A stretch of 64,000 nucleotides of DNA, taken from Bradyrhizobium sp. DOA9 (GTDB lineage Bacteria; Pseudomonadota; Alphaproteobacteria; Rhizobiales; Xanthobacteraceae). This document shows, piece by piece, positions 46,475 to 54,574 of the stretch. Location of the stretch: assembly GCF_000617845.2 (NCBI RefSeq), contig NZ_DF820425.1, positions 3,275,725 to 3,339,724 of the forward strand. The letters are read 5' to 3'. The notes under the pieces were generated by a model. The model was not told where the DNA came from. It worked only from the letters and a program-made list of their open reading frames with translations, and searched no databases. The translations under genes were made by a program, and so were the position numbers. How positions within the stretch are numbered: the stretch's first letter is position 1; each line of letters starts with the position of its first letter.

Positions 46475-48451
46475 TCACTGGCCTGCGACCTGTTGCAGGC
46501 TGTTGAAGCGCGCCTTCTGCTCGCTGCTCAGCGTGGCATAGAACTCGTCCAGCGCGGGTTCGACCAGCTTGGCGGCGGTCAGCATGGCCTCGAGCCGGTG
46601 CTGCATTGCCTCCAGCCGTCCAACAGGTGTCAGCGGCACGTCGTTCGGGCAGGCCGCCTGCAGGCCCTCGACGCCCTTCGCCGTCGCATCGCTGAGCCGG
46701 TCGAGCGCCTCCTTCTGCTTGCCTGCAGGGTGGAGCACAGCCTCGATCCTCTGGATCGGCAACTGCGTCAGCCCGGACTTCGGATCGGCACAGCCCTCGC
46801 TACTCGCCTCCTGTTGCAGCGGCGAGCGCTCGCCGACATTGGGACCGAGCGCGTTGAAGCGGGCCTGCTGCTCGTCACTGAGCGAATTGTAGAAATTCTC
46901 TAGTGCCGGTCGAACGATCCTGACCGCCTCGAGCGTCGCGTTGATGCGGTTCATCATCGCGCGCAAGCGACCGGGGGGAGTCAGTGCATAAGTCTCCGCG
47001 CAGGAGTCCTTGAACGCAGCGGCGGCGTTGGCCGCCGCCGTCTTCAGCTCGTCCAACAATGCGCGTTGCTCCGGCGTCGGCCGCACCGCCCGTGCGATAT
47101 CGGCAAGCGGCCAGGCGGTCACGCCCTTGTCCGGCGTGGCGCACAATTGCTGAAGCGTCTGCGGGCTCACGCCGGCGCGTTGGCGCGCGCGGTAGCTGCC
47201 GCCGGCCTGCGGCGTGTCGTACGGGTAGGTGCTGGCATAAGCGGAGTAAGGTCCGTCACCGCCCCAGAACACGGTGTCGACGAAGTCGTCATAGGCGTAG
47301 GCCCAATATCCGGGCTCGTAGCCATAGGACCAGAACGTGTAGTTGAAGATGTCGGAATAGGCGTAAGGCCAGAACACGGGCCCAAGCCAAGCCACGAACA
47401 CCGCGGGGTGACGGTGACGCCAGGCCTGTCGGGGCGCCCAGCCGCTTTGGCGCGTGACGAGAGCCGCCTGGGTCTGCGCAGTGGACTGCTCGCGGAAGCG
47501 CTCGGCAAACCGGCCGCGCTCGGCGGCCTGCGCGGCGGCCGCAAGTGCCGGAGCGCGCTGCGCCGGAGCCTGCAATCCAAGCCGCTGCTGGCGCGCCAGG
47601 TCAATTTGCTGCGCGCGCTGCTCTCGGCCAAGCAAGCGGTTCTGCGTCTGGAGCATCCGCTGCTGTGCGCGTTGCGCTTGCACGCCTTCAGGCTTTTGCG
47701 ACTGCAGTTGCTGCACACGCTGCTGCAGGCGTTCGATGCGGGCCTGGCGCTCCGTCGTCTGGCGCGACAGCATGTCGCGCTGCCGTTGCTCGACCTGCTG
47801 CGAGCGCTGTTGGACGCGTTGCTCGCGTTCGAGAAGACGGCTCTGCGATTGCAGCAACCGTTGCTGCTGTTGCTGCGCCCTTGCGCCTTCCGGCTTCTGC
47901 GATTGCAATTGCTGCACGCGCTGCTGCAAGCGGTCGATGCGGTGCTGGCGCTCCGCGGATTGGCGCGAAAGCATCTCGCGCGGCGGACCCGATCGCTCGC
48001 TGACGGCCGCTGGTGCACTTGGGCGCGAAGGGGCGGCGATATGCGGCGTCGGCCGCGGCGCCATGGCCGGACGTTGCGGCGCCGCCGGCGGCCGATGGAG
48101 TTCGCGCCGGGGCGCCGCCACCTGCGGGGCGGCTCGCGGGGCACTGAATTGGGGGGACGGGCGCGGGGGCGGTGATGCGATGTGCGGCGCCGGACGCGGC
48201 GCCATCGCCGGCCGCTGCGGCATGGCTGGCGGTTGGAAGGCCGGCGCGGCTGGACGCGCCATGGGCGGCGGTGCCGCCGGCCGGGCCATGGCCGGTGGTG
48301 CTGCTGGCCGTGGTGCCGGCGCTGCGGCTGGGCCGGGTGGCCCGCCTCTGCCATGTCCCTGGCCGGGTCCCTGGGCGAGCGCGCCAACGCTCACCGCCAG
48401 CATCGAGAAACCAACCAGAACAGCCGTCAGGCAAATGCCACGCGGAAGCAT
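46475..48451 (-). CDS. Large exported protein: Pro-rich region, coiled-coil repeats, aromatic region and tandem LTXXQ domains
   Basis: 658 residues. Signal peptide (1-26, ending GALAQ); a Pro/Ala/Arg-rich region (27-158) with two RPAMAPRP-x-PHIA copies; two Gln/Arg coiled-coil repeats (160-226 and 227-282, sharing RLQQRVQQLQSQKPEG); a Tyr/Trp-rich segment (346-412); and two LTXXQ (Spy/CpxP-type) modules at about 430-540 and 553-650, ending LSDEQQARFN and LSSEQKARFN. Spy-type domains act as periplasmic chaperones. ATG 48451. A wall-associated or envelope-stress role is inferred. Confidence 0.8.
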   Translation of the reverse strand: MLPRGICLTAVLVGFSMLAVSVGALAQGPGQGHGRGGPPGPAAAPAPRPAAPPAMARPAAPPPMARPAAPAFQPPAMPQRPAMAPRPAPHIASPPPRPSPQFSAPRAAPQVAAPRRELHRPPAAPQRPAMAPRPTPHIAAPSRPSAPAAVSERSGPPREMLSRQSAERQHRIDRLQQRVQQLQSQKPEGARAQQQQQRLLQSQSRLLEREQRVQQRSQQVEQRQRDMLSRQTTERQARIERLQQRVQQLQSQKPEGVQAQRAQQRMLQTQNRLLGREQRAQQIDLARQQRLGLQAPAQRAPALAAAAQAAERGRFAERFREQSTAQTQAALVTRQSGWAPRQAWRHRHPAVFVAWLGPVFWPYAYSDIFNYTFWSYGYEPGYWAYAYDDFVDTVFWGGDGPYSAYASTYPYDTPQAGGSYRARQRAGVSPQTLQQLCATPDKGVTAWPLADIARAVRPTPEQRALLDELKTAAANAAAAFKDSCAETYALTPPGRLRAMMNRINATLEAVRIVRPALENFYNSLSDEQQARFNALGPNVGERSPLQQEASSEGCADPKSGLTQLPIQRIEAVLHPAGKQKEALDRLSDATAKGVEGLQAACPNDVPLTPVGRLEAMQHRLEAMLTAAKLVEPALDEFYATLSSEQKARFNSLQQVAGQ

Positions 48452-48558
48452 GATCCTCGCTCCCAACTCGTAATCGCCCACGAACTTTCAACGCACGGAC
48501 CGTCGAATCGTTCGTCCTCGGCCACTGCCGGCATTGCGATCTTCCGACGCAGGCGGCC

Positions 48559-49773
48559 TCAAGAGAGATCCTGAGTGAGGGTGGTGGCAAGCCGCCCCAG
48601 CGCCCAGTCGACCTGATCGCTCGTGATCACCAGCGGCGGGGCGATGCGGATCGTATGCTCATGGGTATCCTTGGCGAGGATGCCCTTGGCCTGGAGCGCC
48701 TCGCAATAGCGGCGTGCCCGCCCGGCCTCGGGCTGCAGCTCGATCGCCAGCATCAGGCCGCGCCCGCGTACCTCGCGGATCGTATTGGCACGAATGTCCT
48801 TCAAGCCGCTCAGAAAGCGTTCGCCTTGCCGCGCCGCGTTCTCGATCATGCCTTCCTCGACCAGCACGCGCATCGCCGCGCGCGCCACCGCGCAGGCGAG
48901 CGGGTTGCCGCCGAAGGTCGAACCGTGCTGCCCGGGCCTCAATGTCCCGAGCACCTCGTTGTTCGAGAGCACGGCCGAGACCGGATAGAAGCCGCCGGAC
49001 AGGGCCTTGCCGAGCAGCGTCACGTCCGCCTCGATGCCCTCGTGCTGTTCGGCGAGCAGCTTGCCGGTGCGGCCGAGCCCGGTCTGGATCTCGTCGAGCA
49101 CCAGCATCACATTGTTGGCGGTGCAGAGCTCCCGCACTTTCGTGAAATAGCCGGCGGGAGGAATGACGACACCGGCTTCGCCCTGGATCGGTTCGACAAG
49201 AAAGGCGACCGTGTTCGGGGTGATGGCCTCCTGCAGCGCCGCGGCGTCGCCGAACGGGATGATCCTGAAGCCCGGCGCGAACGGCCCGAAGTGTCCGCGT
49301 GTCTCGGGGTCGGTTGAAAAGCCGACGATGCCGAGCGTGCGACCGTGGAAATTGTCGGCGCAGACGATGATCTCGGCCTGGCCGTCCGGCACGCCCTTCA
49401 CCTCATAGCCCCATTTGCGCACCGATTTGATCGCGCTTTCGACCGCCTCGGCGCCGCTGTTCATCGGCAGCACCTTGTGCGAGCCGGTCAGCGCCGCGAT
49501 TTCCTCGTAGAACAAGGCGAGCTGGTCGTTGTGGAAGGCACGCGAGGTGAGCGTCAACCTGCTCGCCTGTTCGACCATCGCGGCCAGGATCTTGGGGTGG
49601 CAGTGGCCCTGGCTGACCGCCGAATAGGCGGACAGGCAATCGAGGTACCGGTTGCCCTCGGTATCCCAGACCCAGACACCTTCGCCGCGGGACAGGACGA
49701 CGCCGATCGGTTCGTAATTATGGGCGCCAAAGCGTGCTTCGGTGGCAACGAAATCAATGACCGACGCGCTCAT
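48559..49773 (-). CDS. rocD: Ornithine aminotransferase
   Basis: 404-residue class-III PLP aminotransferase. It converts ornithine and 2-oxoglutarate to glutamate semialdehyde and glutamate. Recognisable segments: [34 protein letters not shown] and [20 protein letters not shown]. The PLP Asp is in [15 protein letters not shown] and the Schiff-base Lys in [18 protein letters not shown] 49773. No arginine-catabolism partner is adjacent on this strand. Confidence 0.92.
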   Translation of the reverse strand: MSASVIDFVATEARFGAHNYEPIGVVLSRGEGVWVWDTEGNRYLDCLSAYSAVSQGHCHPKILAAMVEQASRLTLTSRAFHNDQLALFYEEIAALTGSHKVLPMNSGAEAVESAIKSVRKWGYEVKGVPDGQAEIIVCADNFHGRTLGIVGFSTDPETRGHFGPFAPGFRIIPFGDAAALQEAITPNTVAFLVEPIQGEAGVVIPPAGYFTKVRELCTANNVMLVLDEIQTGLGRTGKLLAEQHEGIEADVTLLGKALSGGFYPVSAVLSNNEVLGTLRPGQHGSTFGGNPLACAVARAAMRVLVEEGMIENAARQGERFLSGLKDIRANTIREVRGRGLMLAIELQPEAGRARRYCEALQAKGILAKDTHEHTIRIAPPLVITSDQVDWALGRLATTLTQDLS

Positions 49774-50001
49774 CTGCCGTCACTCCATTGCGGCGCGCGG
49801 CGTCAGCCGGCTGCATCGGCGGTCGCGCCCCAATGAATGTGGGTATCGGTCTGCCAGCTCGGAAGCCTCGATGCGCCCGATTGCGCGGCGCGGCCTGATA
49901 GGCTCGAAATGTCAGGCGGTTCGGCCGGGCCACAGGACACCGTTCGGCGACCCGCCCTCTACTGTGCATGGGGTTGTTTTCGCAGTTTTGTTGTCGCGCC
50001 C

Positions 50002-51234
50002 TCAGCCAAGCGCGCAGGGCACGCTCGAGAAGCCACGGAACCGCACCCGTCCGCCGCGCACCGGCGCCCCGCTGACGGCATAGTTCGGGAAGCGCGACAG
50101 GAAGCGCGAGATCGCAATCGCCCCTTCCAGCCGCGCCAGCGCCATGCCGGCGCATTGATGCGCGCCGGTGGCGAAGGCGAGGTGCCGGTTCGGCGTGCGC
50201 GCGATATCGAAACGTTCAGGGTCGGGAAACTGCGCGGGGTCGCGGTTGGCCGCGCCAATGCACAGCGTCACCGACGTGCCGGCCTCGAGCATGACGCCGC
50301 CGAGCTCGACCTGCTCGGTGGTCATGCGGTTGCCGAGCTGGTTGGAGCTCTCGTAGCGCAGCATCTCCTCGACCGCGGTCTTGATCAGGTCGGGGTTGTC
50401 GATCAGCCGCTGCTTCTGGTCGGGGTGACGGTCGAGCGCCACGAGGCCATTGCCGATCAAATTGGTGGTGGTCTCGTGGCCGGCATTGAGCAGGAAGATG
50501 CAATTGTGCAGCAGCTCCTTCTCCGTCAGCCGCTCGCCGTTCTCCTCGCCGTTACCTTCGCCTTGGATCAGCCGTGTCAGCACGTCGCGATCGGGATTGC
50601 CCGGCTTTGCTCGCCGCCGCGCGACCAGCGTCTCGAGATAGGCGAGGAAGTCCGTCACCGCCTTGTTGCCCCGCGCGGCGGCTTCCGCCGATACCACCGG
50701 CTCGAGCGCACCCAGGATCGCCAGCGACCAGTTGCGCAGCGGCCCGCGTTCCTCGTGAGGAACGTCGAGCAGATTGCCGATGACTTCGATCGGGATGGAC
50801 GCCGCGAAGTCCTCGATCAGCTCGCAATGACCCTTGGCGGCAATGGCACCGAGCAGGCCGTCGACGAGCTTGATGAGGTCCCCCTCCATGCTCGCGATCG
50901 CGCGCGGCGACAATGCGCCCATGATCAGGCGGCGCACGCGGGTGTGGGAGGGCGGGTCGTTGAAGACGAGGCTGGTGGTGTGGTGCTCGTAGAGCGGCGT
51001 GTCGCCGTATTTCGGCGCGAACTCGCGCTTCTTGTCCGAGCTGAACGACTTCGTGTTCTTGTAGGTGCTGACGAGATCGTCGTAGCGCGTCAGGAACACG
51101 GTGCCGCTCGCTAAGCGTTTGACCGGCTCGTTCTCCCGCAGTGCACGATAGGTCGGATAGGGGTCGTCGTAGAATTCCGACGTCAGCTTCTCGAGGTCGA
51201 AGCTTGCCGCCAGCGCCTTCGCACTTGCGTTCAT
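50002..51234 (-). CDS. Cytochrome P450
   Basis: 410 residues, bacterial soluble class. The I-helix oxygen-binding motif is LNAGHETTTN and the ExxR motif is EEMLRYE. The haem-cysteine loop is FATGAHQCAG, matching FxxGxHxCxG but with Ala at the position usually Gly. Substrate cannot be predicted. ATG 51234 is divergent from the TPP decarboxylase subunit genes, with 106 bp between starts. Redox partners are not adjacent; a ferredoxin reductase-type gene is at 33662. Confidence 0.92.
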   Translation of the reverse strand: MNASAKALAASFDLEKLTSEFYDDPYPTYRALRENEPVKRLASGTVFLTRYDDLVSTYKNTKSFSSDKKREFAPKYGDTPLYEHHTTSLVFNDPPSHTRVRRLIMGALSPRAIASMEGDLIKLVDGLLGAIAAKGHCELIEDFAASIPIEVIGNLLDVPHEERGPLRNWSLAILGALEPVVSAEAAARGNKAVTDFLAYLETLVARRRAKPGNPDRDVLTRLIQGEGNGEENGERLTEKELLHNCIFLLNAGHETTTNLIGNGLVALDRHPDQKQRLIDNPDLIKTAVEEMLRYESSNQLGNRMTTEQVELGGVMLEAGTSVTLCIGAANRDPAQFPDPERFDIARTPNRHLAFATGAHQCAGMALARLEGAIAISRFLSRFPNYAVSGAPVRGGRVRFRGFSSVPCALG

Positions 51235-51340
51235 CCCGTTATACTCGCCGGTTAAAGCCGATATGCCGTTTTTGTTGTTCTGGTCGAGCCGTGCATGCGT
51301 CTACAGTCTTCGAGACACTGCTAGCCGACCGGACAGGAAA

Positions 51341-51883
51341 ATGCACGCACGCGCTGACGCTGCCGACACGGCCCCGAGCTGGCCGGATGATATTTTCGCG
51401 ACCTTGCAGCGCTTCGACGTCCGGCAGGTGCCCTACGTGCCGGACGCCGGTCATTCCAGGCTGATCCAGCGCGTGCTGGCCTCCTCCACCATGCGCGGCA
51501 TTGCGCTGACGACGGAGGAGGAGGGCGTGGCGCTGCTTGCCGGCGCCTGGGCCGGCGGACAACGTGGCGTCTTGCTGATGCAGTCGAGCGGCGTCGGCAA
51601 TTGCATCAACATGCTGTCGCTGATCCCGATCCTGCGCTTTCCGTTCCTGACGCTGGTAACCATGCGCGGCGAGTGGGGCGAGTTCAATCCGTGGCAGGTG
51701 CCGATGGGCTCGACCACGCAGGGCGTATTCGAGCTCTCCGGCGTGAAGGTGCTGCGCGCCTCGCACGCGGCCGAGGTGCCGGCGGTGTTAGAGGCCGCCG
51801 CAGGCCAGGCCTACAACGCGCTGACGCCCACCGCCGTCCTTTTGTCGCAGCGCCTGATTGGCGCCAAGGTTTTCACCAAATGA
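51341..51883 (+). CDS. TPP-dependent decarboxylase, N-terminal-domain subunit (sulfopyruvate decarboxylase alpha-like)
   Basis: 180 residues corresponding to the pyrimidine-binding half of a TPP enzyme. The activating Glu lies in LTTEEEGVALLAGAWAGG, and LMQSSGVGNCINML follows. This layout matches ComD of sulfopyruvate decarboxylase and the first half of phosphonopyruvate decarboxylase. ATG 51341 follows ACAGGAAA. Its TGA overlaps the ATG of the beta subunit (ATGA), so the two chains are made together. The real substrate may be another 2-oxo acid. Confidence 0.83.
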   Translation: MHARADAADTAPSWPDDIFATLQRFDVRQVPYVPDAGHSRLIQRVLASSTMRGIALTTEEEGVALLAGAWAGGQRGVLLMQSSGVGNCINMLSLIPILRFPFLTLVTMRGEWGEFNPWQVPMGSTTQGVFELSGVKVLRASHAAEVPAVLEAAAGQAYNALTPTAVLLSQRLIGAKVFTK

Positions 51884-52470
51884 GCAAGGCCAATCTCCTC
51901 GACCGCCGCCAGGTGGTGTCCACACTGCTGGCGAACCGCAAGGACGTCGTCGCGATCGGCGGCTTGGGGGCCTCCACCAACGACATGTGCGCCGCCGGCG
52001 ATCACGCCCGCAACTTCTACCTCTGGGGCGGCATGGGCGGCGCCGCGATGATCGGGCTGGGTCTGGCGCTGGCGCAGCCGAAGCTGCCGGTTTTGGTCAT
52101 CACCGGCGACGGCGAGATGCTGATGGGCATGGGCAGCCTCGCCACCATCGGCCTGCAGAAGCCGGCCAACCTCTCGATCGCAGTGCTCGACAACGAGGCC
52201 TATGGCGAGACCGGCGGCCAGACCAGCCACACCTCCGCGGCCGCCGACCTCGTCGGCATCGCCAAGGCGTGCGGCATTAACGACAGCCGGGCTGTCACGA
52301 CCATGGCCGACGTCGAGGCCTTCGCCAAAGCCGTCCACGACGTTTCCGCAGGTCCCCGCTTTGCGAACGTGAAGATCGACAGCGCCAATCTGGAGCGGAT
52401 TCTGCCGACCAGGGATGGGACCTACATCGTCAACCGGATCCGCGCTGACCTCGGCTTCCAGCCGATCTAG
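51880..52470 (+). CDS. TPP-dependent decarboxylase, TPP-binding subunit (sulfopyruvate decarboxylase beta-like)
   Basis: 196 residues corresponding to the pyrophosphate-binding half. The TPP motif starts ITGDGEMLMGMGS and ends near VLDNEAYGETGGQ, preceded by YLWGGMGGAAMIGLG. Together with the upstream subunit it forms the alpha2beta2-type split decarboxylase seen in ComDE. ATG 51880 overlaps the previous stop. The TetR gene begins 140 bp later and is probably a separate unit. Confidence 0.83.
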   Translation: MSKANLLDRRQVVSTLLANRKDVVAIGGLGASTNDMCAAGDHARNFYLWGGMGGAAMIGLGLALAQPKLPVLVITGDGEMLMGMGSLATIGLQKPANLSIAVLDNEAYGETGGQTSHTSAAADLVGIAKACGINDSRAVTTMADVEAFAKAVHDVSAGPRFANVKIDSANLERILPTRDGTYIVNRIRADLGFQPI

Positions 52471-52586
52471 GCCGTCTGCCGATCCTTGCCCGACTCCTGC
52501 ACGCGGGCCGTGCAGGCTCGGTCAATTTCCATTTGATTCTACGTTGCACGCAGGTTGCGATGCAACATAGTGCTTGACTTCTGCGT

Positions 52587-52606
52587 GGGTGAGTGCTTAC
52601 TCACCC
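52587..52606 (+). promoter_or_regulatory. Perfect 20-bp palindromic operator before the TetR-RND genes
   Basis: GGGTGAGTGCTTACTCACCC: two 8-bp arms around GCTT, ending 3 bp before the TetR start. A -35-like TTGACT lies at 52574-52579, placing the dyad over the spacer and -10 region of the likely promoter. This is the classic geometry for TetR autorepression. A smaller dyad GTTGC-GAT-GCAAC is about 20 bp upstream. Confidence 0.8.
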
Positions 52607-52609
52607 AGC

Positions 52610-53311
52610 ATGAGCTCATTGCGTATGACGAGCGACCTGAGGCGTCAATTGATCCTCGGCGCCGCAAAGCGCTGCTTTGCCCGACATGGCTATAACGGCA
52701 CCACGACCAAGAGCGTGGCGGCCGCCGCTGCCATTTCCGAGGCGCTGCTGTTCAAGCATTTCCCGTCCAAGGCGGCGCTCTATGCCGAGATCCTCAGCGA
52801 CGAATGCGAGGCGGATCCCGCTCTGATGGAGCTGCTCGAACGGGAGCCGTCGACGGCGGCCCTGGTCGAACTGATCCGCAGCATGGTCCAGCATTTCCTC
52901 GCGATCGCGGATGGGCCCGACCAGGAAGAGGCCCAGCGCCTGCGGCTGATGGCCACGAGCCATTTGGATGACGGCGAATTCGCCCGCTTGCTCTATGCCA
53001 AGATCGAGACGCTGATCAGCGCGGTCTTCGTCGCCTCGCTCGAGCGGGCGGTTGAGAGCGGTGACGCACGGCCCTGCGCCGGCGATCCGCTCAACCTGTT
53101 CTGGTTCGCGCATCATGCGGTGTTGACCGCGGCGCTGACCAGGCTGCCGGCCACGCCCTGTCTCGCCTACGGCAGGGCGACCGACCTGGAGCGGCAGCTG
53201 TGTGAGTTTCTCCTGAGGGGTATCGGACTTAACGACGCCGCAATTGCTTCGCATCTGGGCCGCAATCAGGCCGCGGACGCGAACCAGGCGGCGATTGCAG
53301 AAAGCGCATGA
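52610..53311 (+). CDS. TetR family regulator of RND efflux system
   Basis: 233 residues. The helix-turn-helix reads LILGAAKRCFARHGYNGTTT and VAAAAAISEALLFKHFPSK. ATG 52610 lies just after the operator palindrome. The MFP gene begins one base after its stop, so regulator, membrane-fusion protein and pump form one operon. By analogy with AcrR-type repressors, it likely represses the operon until a toxic ligand binds. Confidence 0.88.
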   Translation: MSSLRMTSDLRRQLILGAAKRCFARHGYNGTTTKSVAAAAAISEALLFKHFPSKAALYAEILSDECEADPALMELLEREPSTAALVELIRSMVQHFLAIADGPDQEEAQRLRLMATSHLDDGEFARLLYAKIETLISAVFVASLERAVESGDARPCAGDPLNLFWFAHHAVLTAALTRLPATPCLAYGRATDLERQLCEFLLRGIGLNDAAIASHLGRNQAADANQAAIAESA

Positions 53312-53312
53312 C

Positions 53313-54506
53313 ATGAACATCGTGGCCGAAAACAAGATTTCGGGGCAACCGATCGACAACAAGGCTCCCAAGCGCCCGGTCAAGCCGGTGCGCTGGTTCA
53401 TCATCGTCGGCACGCTTCTGGCCGTGCTCGTCGGTGGGCTCGTCTGGTTCAATTCTTTCCGCGGCCAGATGATCAAGCAGTTCTTCGCCAACAACAAGCC
53501 GCCGCCGACCCCGGTCAGCGCAGCCGAGGCGAAGTCCGAAGTGGTGCCGAACCTGCTCACCGCGGTCGGCAGCCTCGTCGCCGTGCACCAGGTCGACGTC
53601 AGCGCCGACGTCAATGGCCGCGTCACCGAGATCAAGTTCGAGCCGGGTACGCGCGTCGAGGCCGGCACGCCGCTGGTGCAGCTGTTCGACGCGCCGGAGC
53701 AGGGCGACCTCGCCAATTACAAGGCGCAGGCGACCGTCGCGCAGTTGTCGCTTGACCGCGCCAAGCAGCTGGCCTCGCGCCAGTTCGGCCCGCAGGCGAC
53801 CGTCGACCAGGCGCAGGCCGCTTACGACCAGGCGCAGGCGGGCATCGCCAAGACCGAGGCGTTGATCTCGCAGAAGCTGGTGCGTGCGCCGTTCGCCGGC
53901 GATCTCGGCATGCGCAAGGTCGAGGTCGGTCAGTATCTGACCGCCGGCACCGCGATCGTGTCACTGACCGATCTGTCGGAGCTGTGGGCCAACTTCACCG
54001 TGACGGAAAAGGATTCCGGCAGCCTCAAGGTCGGCCAGACCGTCCGGCTGAAGGTCGACGCCTATCCCGGCCGTACCTTCGAGGGCAAGATCACCACGAT
54101 CGAGCCGCAGATCTCGACCGACACCCGCAACATCCGTGTGCAGGCGACGATCGCCAATCCGGAGAAGATCCTCAAGCCCGGCATGTTCGTGACCACGACG
54201 GTGGTGCTGCCGGAAAAGCCGGCCGTGATCACGGTGCCTGAAACGGCGGTCGACTACACGCTGTACGGCGACTCCGTGTTCGTGATCAGCGAAAAGAAGG
54301 AAGAGGACGGCAAGACCAGCCTGTCGGCGGTGCGCACTTTCGTGCAGACCGGCAGCCGGGTCGAGGGTCGCGTCGAAATCGTCAAGGGCCTGAAGCCAGG
54401 CGACAAGGTCGTCGCCGTCGGCCAGCTCAAGCTGCAATCGGGTGCGCCGGTGTCGATCTCGACCGATCCGGCCCCGCAGATCCCGGCGCAGCCGCCGCGC
54501 TACTGA
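53313..54506 (+). CDS. RND efflux membrane-fusion protein (HlyD/AcrA family)
   Basis: 397 residues. N-terminal membrane anchor (WFIIVGTLLAVLVGGLVWF at about 28-46), lipoyl-like halves (VSADVNGRVTEIKFEPGTRVEAG and KLVRAPFAGDLGMRKVEVGQYL), a helical hairpin and beta-barrel domains. It joins the inner-membrane pump at 54575 to an outer-membrane channel encoded elsewhere. ATG 53313 follows the TetR stop. It has a single anchoring helix, not a lipoprotein signal. Confidence 0.9.
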   Translation: MNIVAENKISGQPIDNKAPKRPVKPVRWFIIVGTLLAVLVGGLVWFNSFRGQMIKQFFANNKPPPTPVSAAEAKSEVVPNLLTAVGSLVAVHQVDVSADVNGRVTEIKFEPGTRVEAGTPLVQLFDAPEQGDLANYKAQATVAQLSLDRAKQLASRQFGPQATVDQAQAAYDQAQAGIAKTEALISQKLVRAPFAGDLGMRKVEVGQYLTAGTAIVSLTDLSELWANFTVTEKDSGSLKVGQTVRLKVDAYPGRTFEGKITTIEPQISTDTRNIRVQATIANPEKILKPGMFVTTTVVLPEKPAVITVPETAVDYTLYGDSVFVISEKKEEDGKTSLSAVRTFVQTGSRVEGRVEIVKGLKPGDKVVAVGQLKLQSGAPVSISTDPAPQIPAQPPRY

Positions 54507-54516
54507 CAACATCCTC

Positions 54517-54543
54517 GCGTGATCCGGCCCGGCCGGATCACGC
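54517..54543 (+). other. Perfect stem-loop between MFP and RND genes
   Basis: GCGTGATCCGG (54517-54527) pairs with CCGGATCACGC (54533-54543) around CCCGG. The following ATCTTG does not make a T-run. It lies within the operon just 31 bp before the RND start, so it probably tunes mRNA stability or pump translation rather than ending transcription. Confidence 0.65.
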
Positions 54544-54574
54544 ATCTTGAAAAACGAAATCGAGATCGCCCGCG

